From positions 13,648,120-13,712,119 of the forward strand of contig OX375880.1 in the NCBI GenBank assembly GCA_947359465.1: DNA of 64,000 nucleotides. Reading direction: 5' to 3'. The DNA comes from Metellina segmentata. Its lineage: Eukaryota > Arthropoda > Arachnida > Araneae > Tetragnathidae. Shown in pieces: positions 1 to 9,107 of this stretch. A program made the translations under genes and the position numbers. The notes beneath the pieces were generated by a model. The model had not been told where the DNA came from. It searched no databases and was given only the letters and a program-made list of their open reading frames with translations. Position 1 is the first letter of the stretch; each line of letters starts with the position of its first letter.

Positions 1-144
1 GACTTTTACCACGGGGAGATAAAACTGAGAAGACTCGTTCATTTGGGTATTTATAATATAGTTTTGATCGGACCTAGTTGTGTGTGTGGGTTCGCCGATT
101 ACCGATCTAGGATTCACAAACCCACTTAATAGTTTTCCGGATAT
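1..144 (-). CDS. start of LTR-retrotransposon pol, partial (runs off window)
   Basis: Reading the minus strand, the frame one base back (-1) from gag stays open from about 144 to the window edge, 48 codons without a stop. It overlaps the last gag codons. This is the arrangement expected when Pol is made by -1 frameshifting at the gag end, and the visible part would be the region just before the protease. No protease active site is reached inside the window, so identity rests on position after a zinc-knuckle Gag. A chance open frame of this length is possible. Confidence 0.45.
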   Translation of the reverse strand, partial: MSGKLLSGFVNPRSVIGEPTHTTRSDQNYIINTQMNESSQFYLPVVKV

Positions 145-1307
145 CTATTATATCTAGTAGAATTATTATTACCACCACTCCGAAAGTTAGTGGGTCTTCT
201 TTGGATCGAGAACTGAACTCGGGGACGAGAATTTTGACCCCTATTAGGAGAGCCATATTGACTGTGAAAAGATCTCTCTCGTTCGAATTGGGTCCCCCTG
301 CTGCCCGAGTGATTTGTGTTCCAACCGGAGGGTCCTCTATTCATGTCTCTGGAGGAGTGTGTTTGATGGGGTGCGGTTAAATTATGGCCACGGTGGTTGA
401 ATGTCCTAATATACTGTCCACGCGGATAGTTATTTCTTTCCCTCATCCTACTTCTATCCTCAACATTATTGTAACCACTTTGTTGTAACAGCCTCAAGTA
501 AAGGAAACAATTTGAGGCATTATGGTTTTCCCTGTTACAGATCTGGCACGTTTGACGGGTTAATGACGGGCATCTGTCCCTACTATCGTCATGATTTTGT
601 AGCGTCAAATTTTGGATAGTTGTACTAAGATCTGAAATCTTTTCATGAAACTTGTTATTTTGTAGTTCTAATAACCGTTTGAATTCTATTTCGGGATTAT
701 GGATACGGTTTACTATTGGGCTATCTGTTTTGTTATCTTGAATTAGTTCCATTACCTCAACCGCCTCTGAAAGATTTGAGGGATTTTTAATTAGAAGTAA
801 CGTTTTGTCATCCGAAGGCATACCTTCAAGGAATCTCGTGAGTTTGGTTTTTTCAATTAGTGAATTTATTTCCGCACTCTCCTCCACATTCGGTTGATCA
901 AAAAACTCAATTGTTGCCGCTTCTACCCTACTGGCAAACTCTCTGATGGACTCATTAGGTAATAATTTTAATTTTAAGAAGACATTTTGTTGAGATAAAG
1001 GCGTGGTTTTTTTTTCAAAGAATTTTAAGAATTTATCTTTAAATATATTGTAGTTTGTTTCGTTGTAAAATTGGGGATTTTTGATAATGCGCGAAAGGGC
1101 ATTTCCTCGCAATTTAGATTTGAGAACAATTAATTTTTCTTCAGCAGAACAATTCGCTTGATCACAGATGTTTTCTAAAGATGTTATAAAATAGTTTGGA
1201 GTTACTACAGTTTCTGCGTCAAATTGAGGCAGGAAGGATTGAAACCCCGATAATTTAGAAAAGGCGGGCACAGAAAGTTTAATATTGGTATCCTCATTTT
1301 CCGACAT
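126..1307 (-). CDS. Gag polyprotein of an LTR retrotransposon
   Basis: Structural Gag that would package element RNA in cytoplasmic particles. The open frame runs from 1340, but I prefer the methionine at 1307 (MSENEDTN), which starts the acidic N-terminal part and leaves about 393 residues. The central 200 residues are helical and charged, as in retrotransposon capsids. A CX2CX4HX4C zinc knuckle (CQICNRENHNASNC) lies in the C-terminal third and is followed by an Arg/Asn/Gly-rich tail. The frame is unbroken, so the copy may be young. Pol appears to continue in the -1 frame off the left edge. Ty3/gypsy is likely but not proven, because RT is outside the window. Confidence 0.8.
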   Translation of the reverse strand: MSENEDTNIKLSVPAFSKLSGFQSFLPQFDAETVVTPNYFITSLENICDQANCSAEEKLIVLKSKLRGNALSRIIKNPQFYNETNYNIFKDKFLKFFEKKTTPLSQQNVFLKLKLLPNESIREFASRVEAATIEFFDQPNVEESAEINSLIEKTKLTRFLEGMPSDDKTLLLIKNPSNLSEAVEVMELIQDNKTDSPIVNRIHNPEIEFKRLLELQNNKFHEKISDLSTTIQNLTLQNHDDSRDRCPSLTRQTCQICNRENHNASNCFLYLRLLQQSGYNNVEDRSRMRERNNYPRGQYIRTFNHRGHNLTAPHQTHSSRDMNRGPSGWNTNHSGSRGTQFERERSFHSQYGSPNRGQNSRPRVQFSIQRRPTNFRSGGNNNSTRYNRYPENY

Positions 1308-1340
1308 TTTTGCTTTTGTGTAAATAATAAAATAATTCAA

Positions 1341-2869
1341 ATTATAAATGTCATGAGTTGATTTATGACCATTTGTATGAAAATTCTAGTTAAATATATA
1401 TAATATGCACAGTGAAAAATTATACTCATTTAAAACAGTTTCAATGTGTCTGTCAGCAAATATATTGTTCCCAAGATATCCCTTAATTTATTTGGCACCA
1501 TTGCTGGGGGGCTTTGCTTCTCTCTTACCTGGAGATAGTGGTTAGTACAATTAATGATATTAATACAACCCCAGGTTCACTAATTATTAAATTTTAGAAG
1601 ACAGAGACTAAGGTCGCAAGTGGTTAGTACAAATGTGATTAGCGTCATGATAAAACAAAAGGCCAAAAGTTCATTAACCATTAAAATCTGAATTAACTGC
1701 AATAAACCAGGACTTAGGAACTATTTGAGTACAAGACACATTGAAAAGGCGAAGTCATTAACAATAAAAAACATTAATTTATTTAAACCATTAATTAATT
1801 ATAACGGATACATATAGTTTTTAAACTAAAGTACGCGTACACAGTTAAAATACATTCTTTTAAAGAGAGTGAGAGAGAGATATATGTGAGGGTGTATTCA
1901 CACGCTCTAAGATCGACTTACTTGTTAAGGCGACCATAGTCGAAAACTCGACCTGCACTGCTCCAAATCTTCCTCAAAATCTAATCTATTTCCAAAATCT
2001 CGCAAACTCTATATCAGAACAAGTCTCCAATCCTGGGAGATGACCGCCTACCTGAAAAACCTCGGCCAATCCGTTCTTATTTTTTGACTTAACTTTGATT
2101 ATTTTATTTTTTCTGGCTTCGCTCAGTGGCTAGTCAGTCCCCTCTTAAAATACTCTCATTGGTTCTGAATTCTCTTTCAAGATTTCCCTTTTTAGATTCC
2201 GCTCAACGCCCCCTCATAATTTTGGTTAGAAGCCCTATTATTATTTAACGTCAAGTTCCACTAAGCTTCAGTATCGGCATCCTGTGCATCTGGCTTTCAC
2301 AAGCACCTAAATTCTTAAAACTTGACAACCCCTTTTTATATTCACCTTTGTATTTCTAAAGCTTTCTGAAAGTTTCCTTTTGGGTTGGAATCTTGCGTAT
2401 TTCTATTCCTTTTCGGCGCTTCATGAAAGGGCAGCCACTCCTTATTCGGTACAATCGGCGGATCTGTTTACTACATTCCTGCTTCGACGTTTTCTTTTTT
2501 CCCCCTCTCTTGCGAGAAAGGTGAACGACTCTGTAGTTACTTTGTGATTTCTTAAAATTGCTGTTTAGGAATATGATGAGATTACATTCCCTCATCACTA
2601 TTTATTTCACTTTCGTCTGTTAGGACGAACACCTTCATTCCAAGAACTTCTTGTTTGATCCGCAATACTTCGGCGTTCGCAAGATAAGACACACGCGATC
2701 GAAGGGTTGGTTCAGAGGGCAAAAAATGAAATAGTAATTTCATATAAATTAATTTTAAACTAAAATTTAAAAGTTGCAGGTGGTTGCATTTATGCAGAAA
2801 GTTGCATTTATGTTGCGGTTATAACTCTCTTACAATACACCCCATGTAGGAGCAATTTTGGTTTTAGTA
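1341..2869 (-). mobile_element. leader and probable 5' LTR region of the gag-bearing element
   Basis: No gene is seen here. The stretch lies upstream of gag on the minus strand and should hold the untranslated leader and 5' LTR. On the minus strand a TGG-starting candidate primer-binding site (TGGTGCCAAATAAATTAAGG) spans 1500-1481, and the LTR would end just to its right. The 13-mer gtggttagtacaa occurs twice, near 1540 and 1620. The second LTR is outside the window, so LTR limits cannot be set. The open frame at 2356-2598 has no recognisable content. Confidence 0.35.
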
Positions 2870-2877
2870 CTTTACAT

Positions 2878-3023
2878 CAGGCCTCGAAATAGATTTTTTA
2901 ATACAGGTGCACTGCGTTCACCTGAGTTTTTAAATTAGGTGCACTGCGTGCACTTAGTGGTAAAAATTAGGTGCACAATTATATTTTCATGTGCACCTGT
3001 GCACCCGGGTATTTCGAGCCCTG
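2878..3023. mobile_element. short hAT-type MITE rich in GTGCAC, with 8-bp TSD
   Basis: A 146-bp element bounded by inverted termini caggcctcgaaat (left) and atttcgagccctg (right), matching 12 of 13. The 8-bp direct duplication CTTTACAT sits exactly outside both ends (2870-2877 and 3024-3031), as hAT transposition produces. The interior holds several GTGCAC palindromes and no coding sequence. A longer member of the family lies at 26144-27107 in the opposite orientation. Confidence 0.88.
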
Positions 3024-3504
3024 CTTTACATGCAGCGTAGAACGTGTGAAAAAAAGTTGCATTTGTTGCATAAAGTTGCCCTAGTAATCAGCAATGAATG
3101 CCTTCATCACAATTTCTTCACCATGACTCCAGTAGAGGTGACATTGAACGTAGTGCATGTCTTGACAATCTCTCTCCTCACTTTTCCCACCTTTGTAATA
3201 GACAACCTCAAACTTTCAGACAGCGTGTGTATCATCCCTACAGAGTTACAAAGATTGGGCGCTATTGATCCTTTTGGGTTCCTTTTTACTTACGCCTGGC
3301 TGTAAAGGATGACTGGTCATTTTCGGTTTTGATGGCGCAAGGGCCATATTTGGCCAAACTGCGGAAACGTTAGACAGACAAATTAAGCAAAAAATAACAA
3401 AGGGGAAAAGAAGAGATATTGAGGTGTTGAATAATGGAATGAAAGAAGAAAAAGATCTCTTCCTCGGGTCCGTGAAGCTAGTTCTATAAAGGATTTATGT
3501 TATA

Positions 3505-3907
3505 CTAGCTGAAAAATCCGGCGTTGCTCGGGTTTCAAATATGACCGCGACAGCTAAAATATGACCGCGATATTTCCTTGTGTTAACTGAATACATAAAC
3601 CCTGTAGAACGTGTTTCCTACAGCGACACTAAAATATGACCGCGACATTTCCTAGTGTTAACTCACATACACAAACCCTGTAGAACGTGTTTCCTTTTCC
3701 ATGTCCATTTGTTGCAGAAAAACAAACTTTAGATTTTAAAAATGGGGCTACGAGAGGCACGTTTTGGACCACCTGTGTGCCAATTAGCTACAGATGGGTC
3801 AGAACACAGGTTAGAAATAGCCTATGTTTTTCGCAGTGTTCTAAAGTAAAAGTGAACCAAATTGGGTGTGGATAGGTCAAACGGCGTATATTTGTATATA
3901 GAATATA
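3505..3907 (-). mobile_element. non-autonomous Helitron, family D
   Basis: On the minus strand the element ends in CTAG followed by host T (3508-3505), preceded by the GCAACGCCGG motif, as at the end of the + strand copy at 32510-32862. The interior shares with that copy the segment around GTTTGACC, a run of TTTGTTTTTCTGCA-like sequence and repeated AATATGACCGCGAC units. The 5' end is placed near 3907, at TCTATATAC next to a TGTG-rich flank, and is approximate. No coding capacity. Confidence 0.65.
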
Positions 3908-3939
3908 CACACACAAACACCCACATCCTTTTTTTTATG

Positions 3940-4275
3940 GCCGACCAACCGGTATAGTGGTTAAGGTGTTAGCCTCTAGATCGGAAGGTTCCTGGTTCGA
4001 ATCCGGGTCCGGGCATGGATGTTTGTAAGCGTATGGTGTAGAGGCGGCTGGTGCACCTTAAATCTGTCGTGGCCGAAAGTCCTCACGTTGGGTTGGCGTG
4101 GAAGTTTGGAGAGTGGGGTGCCAGCTCAGGTGTTGCTTCGTCATCTGACCGCGGTTCAAAATTACGAGGTGCTGTCCTCGGTTCTTTCCCTTAAGGGACT
4201 GATCCCGGACCGTCGTCAATAGCCCGTTGTGTTGCTCTAGTACGACGTTAACTAAAATTACCAATTACCAATTAG
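3940..4275 (+). mobile_element. full-length tRNA-derived SINE, subfamily A
   Basis: The tRNA-like head (GCCGACCAACCGG onward) carries an A-box-like TAGTGGTTAAGG and a B box GGTTCGAATCC, an internal RNA polymerase III promoter. It is followed by a unique body with the palindrome CCCTTAAGGG and a tail of ATTACCA repeats. A 12-bp duplication, CTTTTTTTTATG, flanks it exactly (3928-3939, 4276-4287), the mark of LINE-mediated retrotransposition. This copy is a good reference for the others listed here. Confidence 0.9.
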
Positions 4276-4401
4276 CTTTTTTTTATGTATGGAAGATTAT
4301 TATTATACAACGCAGTCTCATCTTTTCTTTTCAACAGTATTTCGCGCAAAAACCTAAAATAATTCCTATAACCCAAGTTTCTTAACTCTAAGGGTTTACA
4401 C

Positions 4402-5232
4402 TAGGGATGCGACATCGATGTCGATGTTTTCAAAACATCGATGTTTCATAAAAAACATCGATGTTTTTGACATCGATGTATTGGAGCCAATGTTTTTGTA
4501 ACATCGATGTTTATATTTATCGATGTTTTTCGTTGTCGATGTTTTATTTTTAAATGAAAAATACCATTATAAAAATTAAAAAAATTCGTAATCTGTAAAT
4601 TGAACAGATATTTAGACAAAAATGGCCAAGGGGGAAGTGTCTGAAAAGTAGGAATGCGACATCGATGTCGATGTTTTAAAAATCATCGATGTCGATGTTT
4701 GATAAAAAACATTGATGTATTTACCATCGAGTTATTGGAGTTGATGTTTATTTAACATCGATGCGTTAAAACTGTCGATGTTTTATTTTTGAATGAAATA
4801 AATTAAGGTAAATAACCGTGCCACTAAGTATTTGTCAGTGATGGCGACATCTGTCACATTGGAAATAGTTTTTCCCTAACTGGTGGGATAGTTAGTGAAA
4901 AAAGAAGTCGACTTAAGATGGAGAAAGTTAACAAACTTATTTTTTACAAACAGTAAACAACAAATTTTGTGGCAGATAATAATTATAGGCCTGTTTCTCC
5001 CCATAAGTTGATAAATAATTAATAATACTAACTATAATTATTGTTATGTACCTTCCTAATAATAGTTATAGTTAGGAGTTCCTATGTCAAATTGTTGTAA
5101 ATATTATTTTCTAAAAAGTTTAAATACACTGATTTTGAAAAACATCGATGGTTTTTGGTCGATGTATTATAAATATCGATGTTTTAATTTTGAACTTTTT
5201 TTAAAAATTTTGCTGTCGATGTCGCATCCCTA
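4402..5232. mobile_element. ATCGATG-rich MITE (Ac-like terminus), 831 bp
   Basis: The ends are inverted copies of TAGGGATGCGACATCGA. The 8-bp duplication GTTTACAC lies outside both ends (4394-4401, 5233-5240). Much of the terminal sequence is built from the palindrome ACATCGATGT followed by T runs. A second, internal copy of the terminus lies near 4651. No ORF. The terminus resembles the maize Ac end TAGGGATGAAA, which with the 8-bp TSD places it among hAT elements. Confidence 0.9.
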
Positions 5233-5334
5233 GTTTACACACGCGCATAACCGGTTTGCAGACAATAATCGACCCGATCTTCTTAACCAATATAATCGTT
5301 ACTAGAATTATTTCAACCCTTCAATGTGGTTAAT

Positions 5335-5380
5335 CATTTTGTGAGTTGTGTAGATTTGTATATAGAATATACACACATAC
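5335..5380 (-). mobile_element. fragment of Helitron family D 5' end
   Basis: About 40 bp matching the TCTATATACAAATCTACAC start of family D (compare 3890-3907 and 32510-32530), on the minus strand. The rest of the element is not recognisable here. The surrounding 5240-5860 stretch holds nothing else I can name. Confidence 0.4.
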
Positions 5381-5859
5381 ATAATAAACATATAACATAA
5401 CATATAAAATTACGAGGTGTTGACCTCGATATTTCCCTTCGGAATAGAACCAATAGCTCCAGTGCAACGTGTATTTTACTACCTAAAATTATAAAAATGA
5501 AATTATAAAAATTGCTAATAGAAACTGTTATTTTGTGCATTTATAGTCTCGTCGTTCTGTTTGCGTATTTATAGTTGTGCCTTTCTAGTTCACCCAATTT
5601 CATCGATTCACGTGTTCCAAGACTGCTCCTGGTTTCACAGCAACTATTCAGCGAGAATTTCATGTTCCCTTGAATGTTCTGTTCAGCACGGACTTCTAGT
5701 TTAAAAACATTTACCTCACTGTCGCCTTTTTCACAAGACTGATAATGAATGTCAGTTGAAAGGTGATCTCTGTTTTTTCAAAACCATTTTTTTACTACTG
5801 AGGAACGAAGTCACTGAATTGGTCAGATAACTCTTTAGTGGACTGTATTAGAATGTATG

Positions 5860-6120
5860 CAAATCGTTGTAACAAAAACAACCTTTATTAATAGTAAACT
5901 TAACAACGTCGTGGATCGACCACTCTCATCTAGGCTAAGGAAGCCTAGTACAAATTAGGGCTAAGGAAGCCGCGTTTTCTTAAGCTCTAGGAGAGTACCT
6001 CTCTCCTCCGTCTCTCAAGCCTCAATGGCACCCACGCGCTCACACAGCGCCCTCTCCAGTATGTGGGAGACAACACTCCCCCCGCTCACACAGCGCCCTT
6101 TACAATATAGAGATTTAACA
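5860..6120 (-). repeat. possible solo LTR
   Basis: Read on the minus strand, this stretch has a candidate TGTTG start near 6073, an AATAAA signal near 5886, and a GTTACAA-type end near 5868. A 16-bp direct repeat (GCTCACACAGCGCCCT) lies within it. I found no partner LTR and no convincing target duplication, so this is a suggestion from layout alone. The flank 6121-6360 shows no gene. Confidence 0.25.
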
Positions 6121-6360
6121 GTCACATTGGAATGAAGCGTCAATGAATTTCACGGTGGTTGATTTTACGTGCCCCCCTATAACGTTTCCGTCAATATAAA
6201 ATAAAGCCGATATCTGTGCCAGCTATATTAGTGAAATTGATTACTTCGCTATGCACGAAACAAATACCGTCACCTTACGACGACGATTTGATACTCAACT
6301 AAAATAATATGGCATAGGGGACCAGATTCTGTTGACACCTCATCTTTTTGCGTATACTTA

Positions 6361-7047
6361 TCTCTACTATTATAAAAGAAAGTGTTTGTTTGTCCGTCTG
6401 TTCGTTTCGCGGCCGCAAAATCCTGACGATCTATGACACTTACAGCAATGAGATTTGGCACACGGGTAAACCAAACTTTTTGCAATTTTTGGGTCGAGAC
6501 GAATTTTAAAATTCAATCTAGAATATTTTTAAATGAATATAATAGTTTTATTCTCCAACGGGTTCTTCAAACTCGGAGGACTTTTTCTACCCACGTTGGC
6601 CTTGGAACCATGTCAGTTTATTTCATTTATTATATTCTCACAAGAGTTTGTGACGACACGTGAACTTTCTCCTTCCAAAAAAAAACAGATTGCATTTTTT
6701 AACCTTTGCATTAAAAAAAATATGTATTACATTTCCTGTCCTATTCCATTTCCGCTTCCATTCTCATTTTCACAGGAAGCAAGAAATAAAAAACCTATTG
6801 ATTGGGATTGTTAAGTTTTTTTTCGTAAAATCGGAATCGCTAAAGATAGATTGAAAACTTCAACGGACTTGAAATCTGCGGAAAATTTCACTTTAGATTG
6901 ATACCTAAAAATATGATTTTCTTTAAATATATAATTTTTAAATGTAATATATCTTCAACGGATTTGAAATCTGCGGAAAATTTTACACCAGATTAATACC
7001 TTACACAACGGGCATGGGCAACGCCGGGCTAGCCACGCAGTGGCTAG
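6361..7047 (+). mobile_element. non-autonomous Helitron, family C
   Basis: Starts TCTCTACTATTATAAAAG directly after host A and ends CTAG directly before host T. Just before the CTAG is a hairpin, CCACGCAGTGG. These are the canonical Helitron signs: insertion between A and T, a TC start, and a 3' stem-loop plus CTRR. The short open frames inside have no Rep/helicase motifs. Sister copies are at 13304-13823 and, 5' part only, at 31627. Confidence 0.85.
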
Positions 7048-7602
7048 TTGTAGATAATTTCGGAAAATGCTAAGCGCAAAAAATTATTGCCTTCGTTTAC
7101 GCGATCAACGATTTTTTACTGGGAACGATCGATAATTTATTTTTGTCTTGTTTTGTAATAAGAAAACGAGATGATATTGCTTACTCGTTCAATGTTATGC
7201 GCTTTCAAAATCGAACTGTCAATCACGGGTGTCTAGGCCAATCAGGATTATGTGTACTTTTATTCGGGTCAACAAATTGGCAATATCTACAACAAACAGG
7301 CCTGGTTTTGTCAACAAACGAGTGCGCCGGTGCATTTATTCAAATGGTATTGACTGGATATTTAAATTTAGCACTTGTAATCACTTTAGGCGTCTAAAGT
7401 TTTGAAATCCACATTGTAAAAGAACAGGTTGTTATTTTCTCCCATCCCTAGTCCGAAGCCTGGTAGCTCGCTCCTTGATTGTGAGTACGCGTAGACAGCT
7501 TGTGCATCTTTCTTGCCGATTGATTATTGGGTTTTTTTTTTTTTTTTTTTTATCAGCGCGTGTTATTATAGTCAATTCAAATTTCTCGTTCGTGAAACCT
7601 TC
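7048..7602. other. no gene seen
   Basis: Left flank of the LTR retrotransposon, with a T-run near 7530. The 84-codon open frame at 7143-7397 has no recognisable domain. Confidence 0.5.
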
Positions 7603-8049
7603 TGTACCGTCATGTAAGAATTTGACGGACAGCTGATTTAAAATTAAACTATTTATTTACATAAATATTTACAAGATAATTATGGGCACAGCCATCGACA
7701 ATCGAACCCTGCCTGAAGCCAAAGTAACACAATTGGCAAAACAGAGACGTCTGTCTCTCGTTGAATCTCGAGTCCGAATCCCCTCAAAATCCACGTTCGC
7801 TTCGCAGAACCGCCGCTGACAACGAGAGGGGGGGGGGTGAATTCCGAGCCCTCTAGAGATGTTTATGTTCCCTGCCGAAGAGAAACACCCCCACACAGCT
7901 GCGAAACCGTCTGTCATGCCGACCGCAAAAACGTGATCCCAGATACGCGACCGGGGAACCGCACGTGCAGAATAAAGTTGTTTTCGCATTCCGAAACATT
8001 CCAGCGTCCACGTGTTAGGGAAAAGGGTCGGCAAGTACCATATGGTACA
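7603..8049 (-). repeat. 3' LTR of the gypsy-like element
   Basis: A 447-bp copy with TG...CA ends. It matches the right LTR base for base apart from one substitution and one base in the G-run. Small open frames on both strands are LTR shadows. Confidence 0.92.
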
Positions 8050-8062
8050 ACCGCCCCCACTA
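8050..8062 (-). promoter_or_regulatory. candidate polypurine tract
   Basis: On the minus strand a purine-rich block, AGTGGGGGCGG, ends one base before the 3' LTR start. This is the expected position for the plus-strand DNA primer of an LTR element. Confidence 0.6.
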
Positions 8063-9107
8063 CTGAAAAAACTTTTCCCAAAGGTGAAAAGTTTTCAACG
8101 TACGCATCCACAGACGCACGGATAATCACCCACTGGCAATTCAGAATAACAGATCACTTACCACCACCATATCCTGAAACCGTGACTCAAGAATATGTGT
8201 AAGGCAAGTTAAATCCAATCAATTTAAAATTCATATACCGGAGTAACTTTCTACTCCCTTACAGTATGGTCACTCAAGGCTCAAATACCAAATTAAAATA
8301 AAAACAAAATAAACACCAAACTTTAAGACTTATACCAAATTTGTTAAAACTAAAACCAAATCACATTAACCACATCACATATAAGAATTTCGTTAAGCGA
8401 AACCCAAAATTTCAATACACAATACGAACTATACAAATTCCATTAACCAGACAAAAATACAAAGCATATTTCTAAATTCAATATTTTCGCTAAGCGAACC
8501 CAGAATAAACAAACCATACGAACTATAATAATACTTTCATTAAACCAACCAAAATACACCAAAACATGTATAAAATATCAATCTTGTTAAGCGAAAACCA
8601 AATTCCTAAGTTTCACTCAACACACGTCATGAGTTGCAATTTTAAAACTACAAATCTTCGACAGTGGTTTAGAATGACAGAGTGAAAACATCCTAAACAC
8701 AAAATTAATTTCCACTCTACACAAAACATAATTTAAATTTGTACGTAGCTTTCAGCGAAAAGTACTCGAGTGAAGAACATAGATACAAGAAATCAGTTCC
8801 ACCATACGCAAAACATAGTTTACAACTTTTAACATTTAAAATCCTCAGCAAAAGATACTGATATCATTGAATGAATATTTCATAATTACAAGACTACCAA
8901 TTTCACTCCGAGCAAACATGATTCACAATTTTAGCACTTAAAATCTCCAGAAAGAAAAAAGAAACATTTAAGTGAAATGCCATAACTACAAAAAATCTCC
9001 ATTTCACTCAACTCAAAACATGATTCGCAATAATATTACACTATACAACACAAATCTTCCTCAATTACATTTTATTTAGCTCTTTGAATTTTCGTGAAAA
9101 GCGCGAC
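8063..9107 (-). other. AT-rich 3' non-coding region of the gypsy-like element
   Basis: About 1 kb between the ORF stop and the 3' LTR. It has repeated TTTCGTTAAGCGAAA-like and TTTCACTC-like short motifs but no open frame of note. In a complete element this space could have held the missing enzymatic domains. Confidence 0.6.

Noticed and set aside
3940..4015. tRNA gene
   Set aside because: It has A and B box sequences, but the acceptor stem does not pair and the same head recurs with SINE bodies. It is a SINE head.
7669..8202. 121-codon frames on both strands
   Set aside because: They lie in the LTR and its edge, recur in the other LTR, and have no domain.
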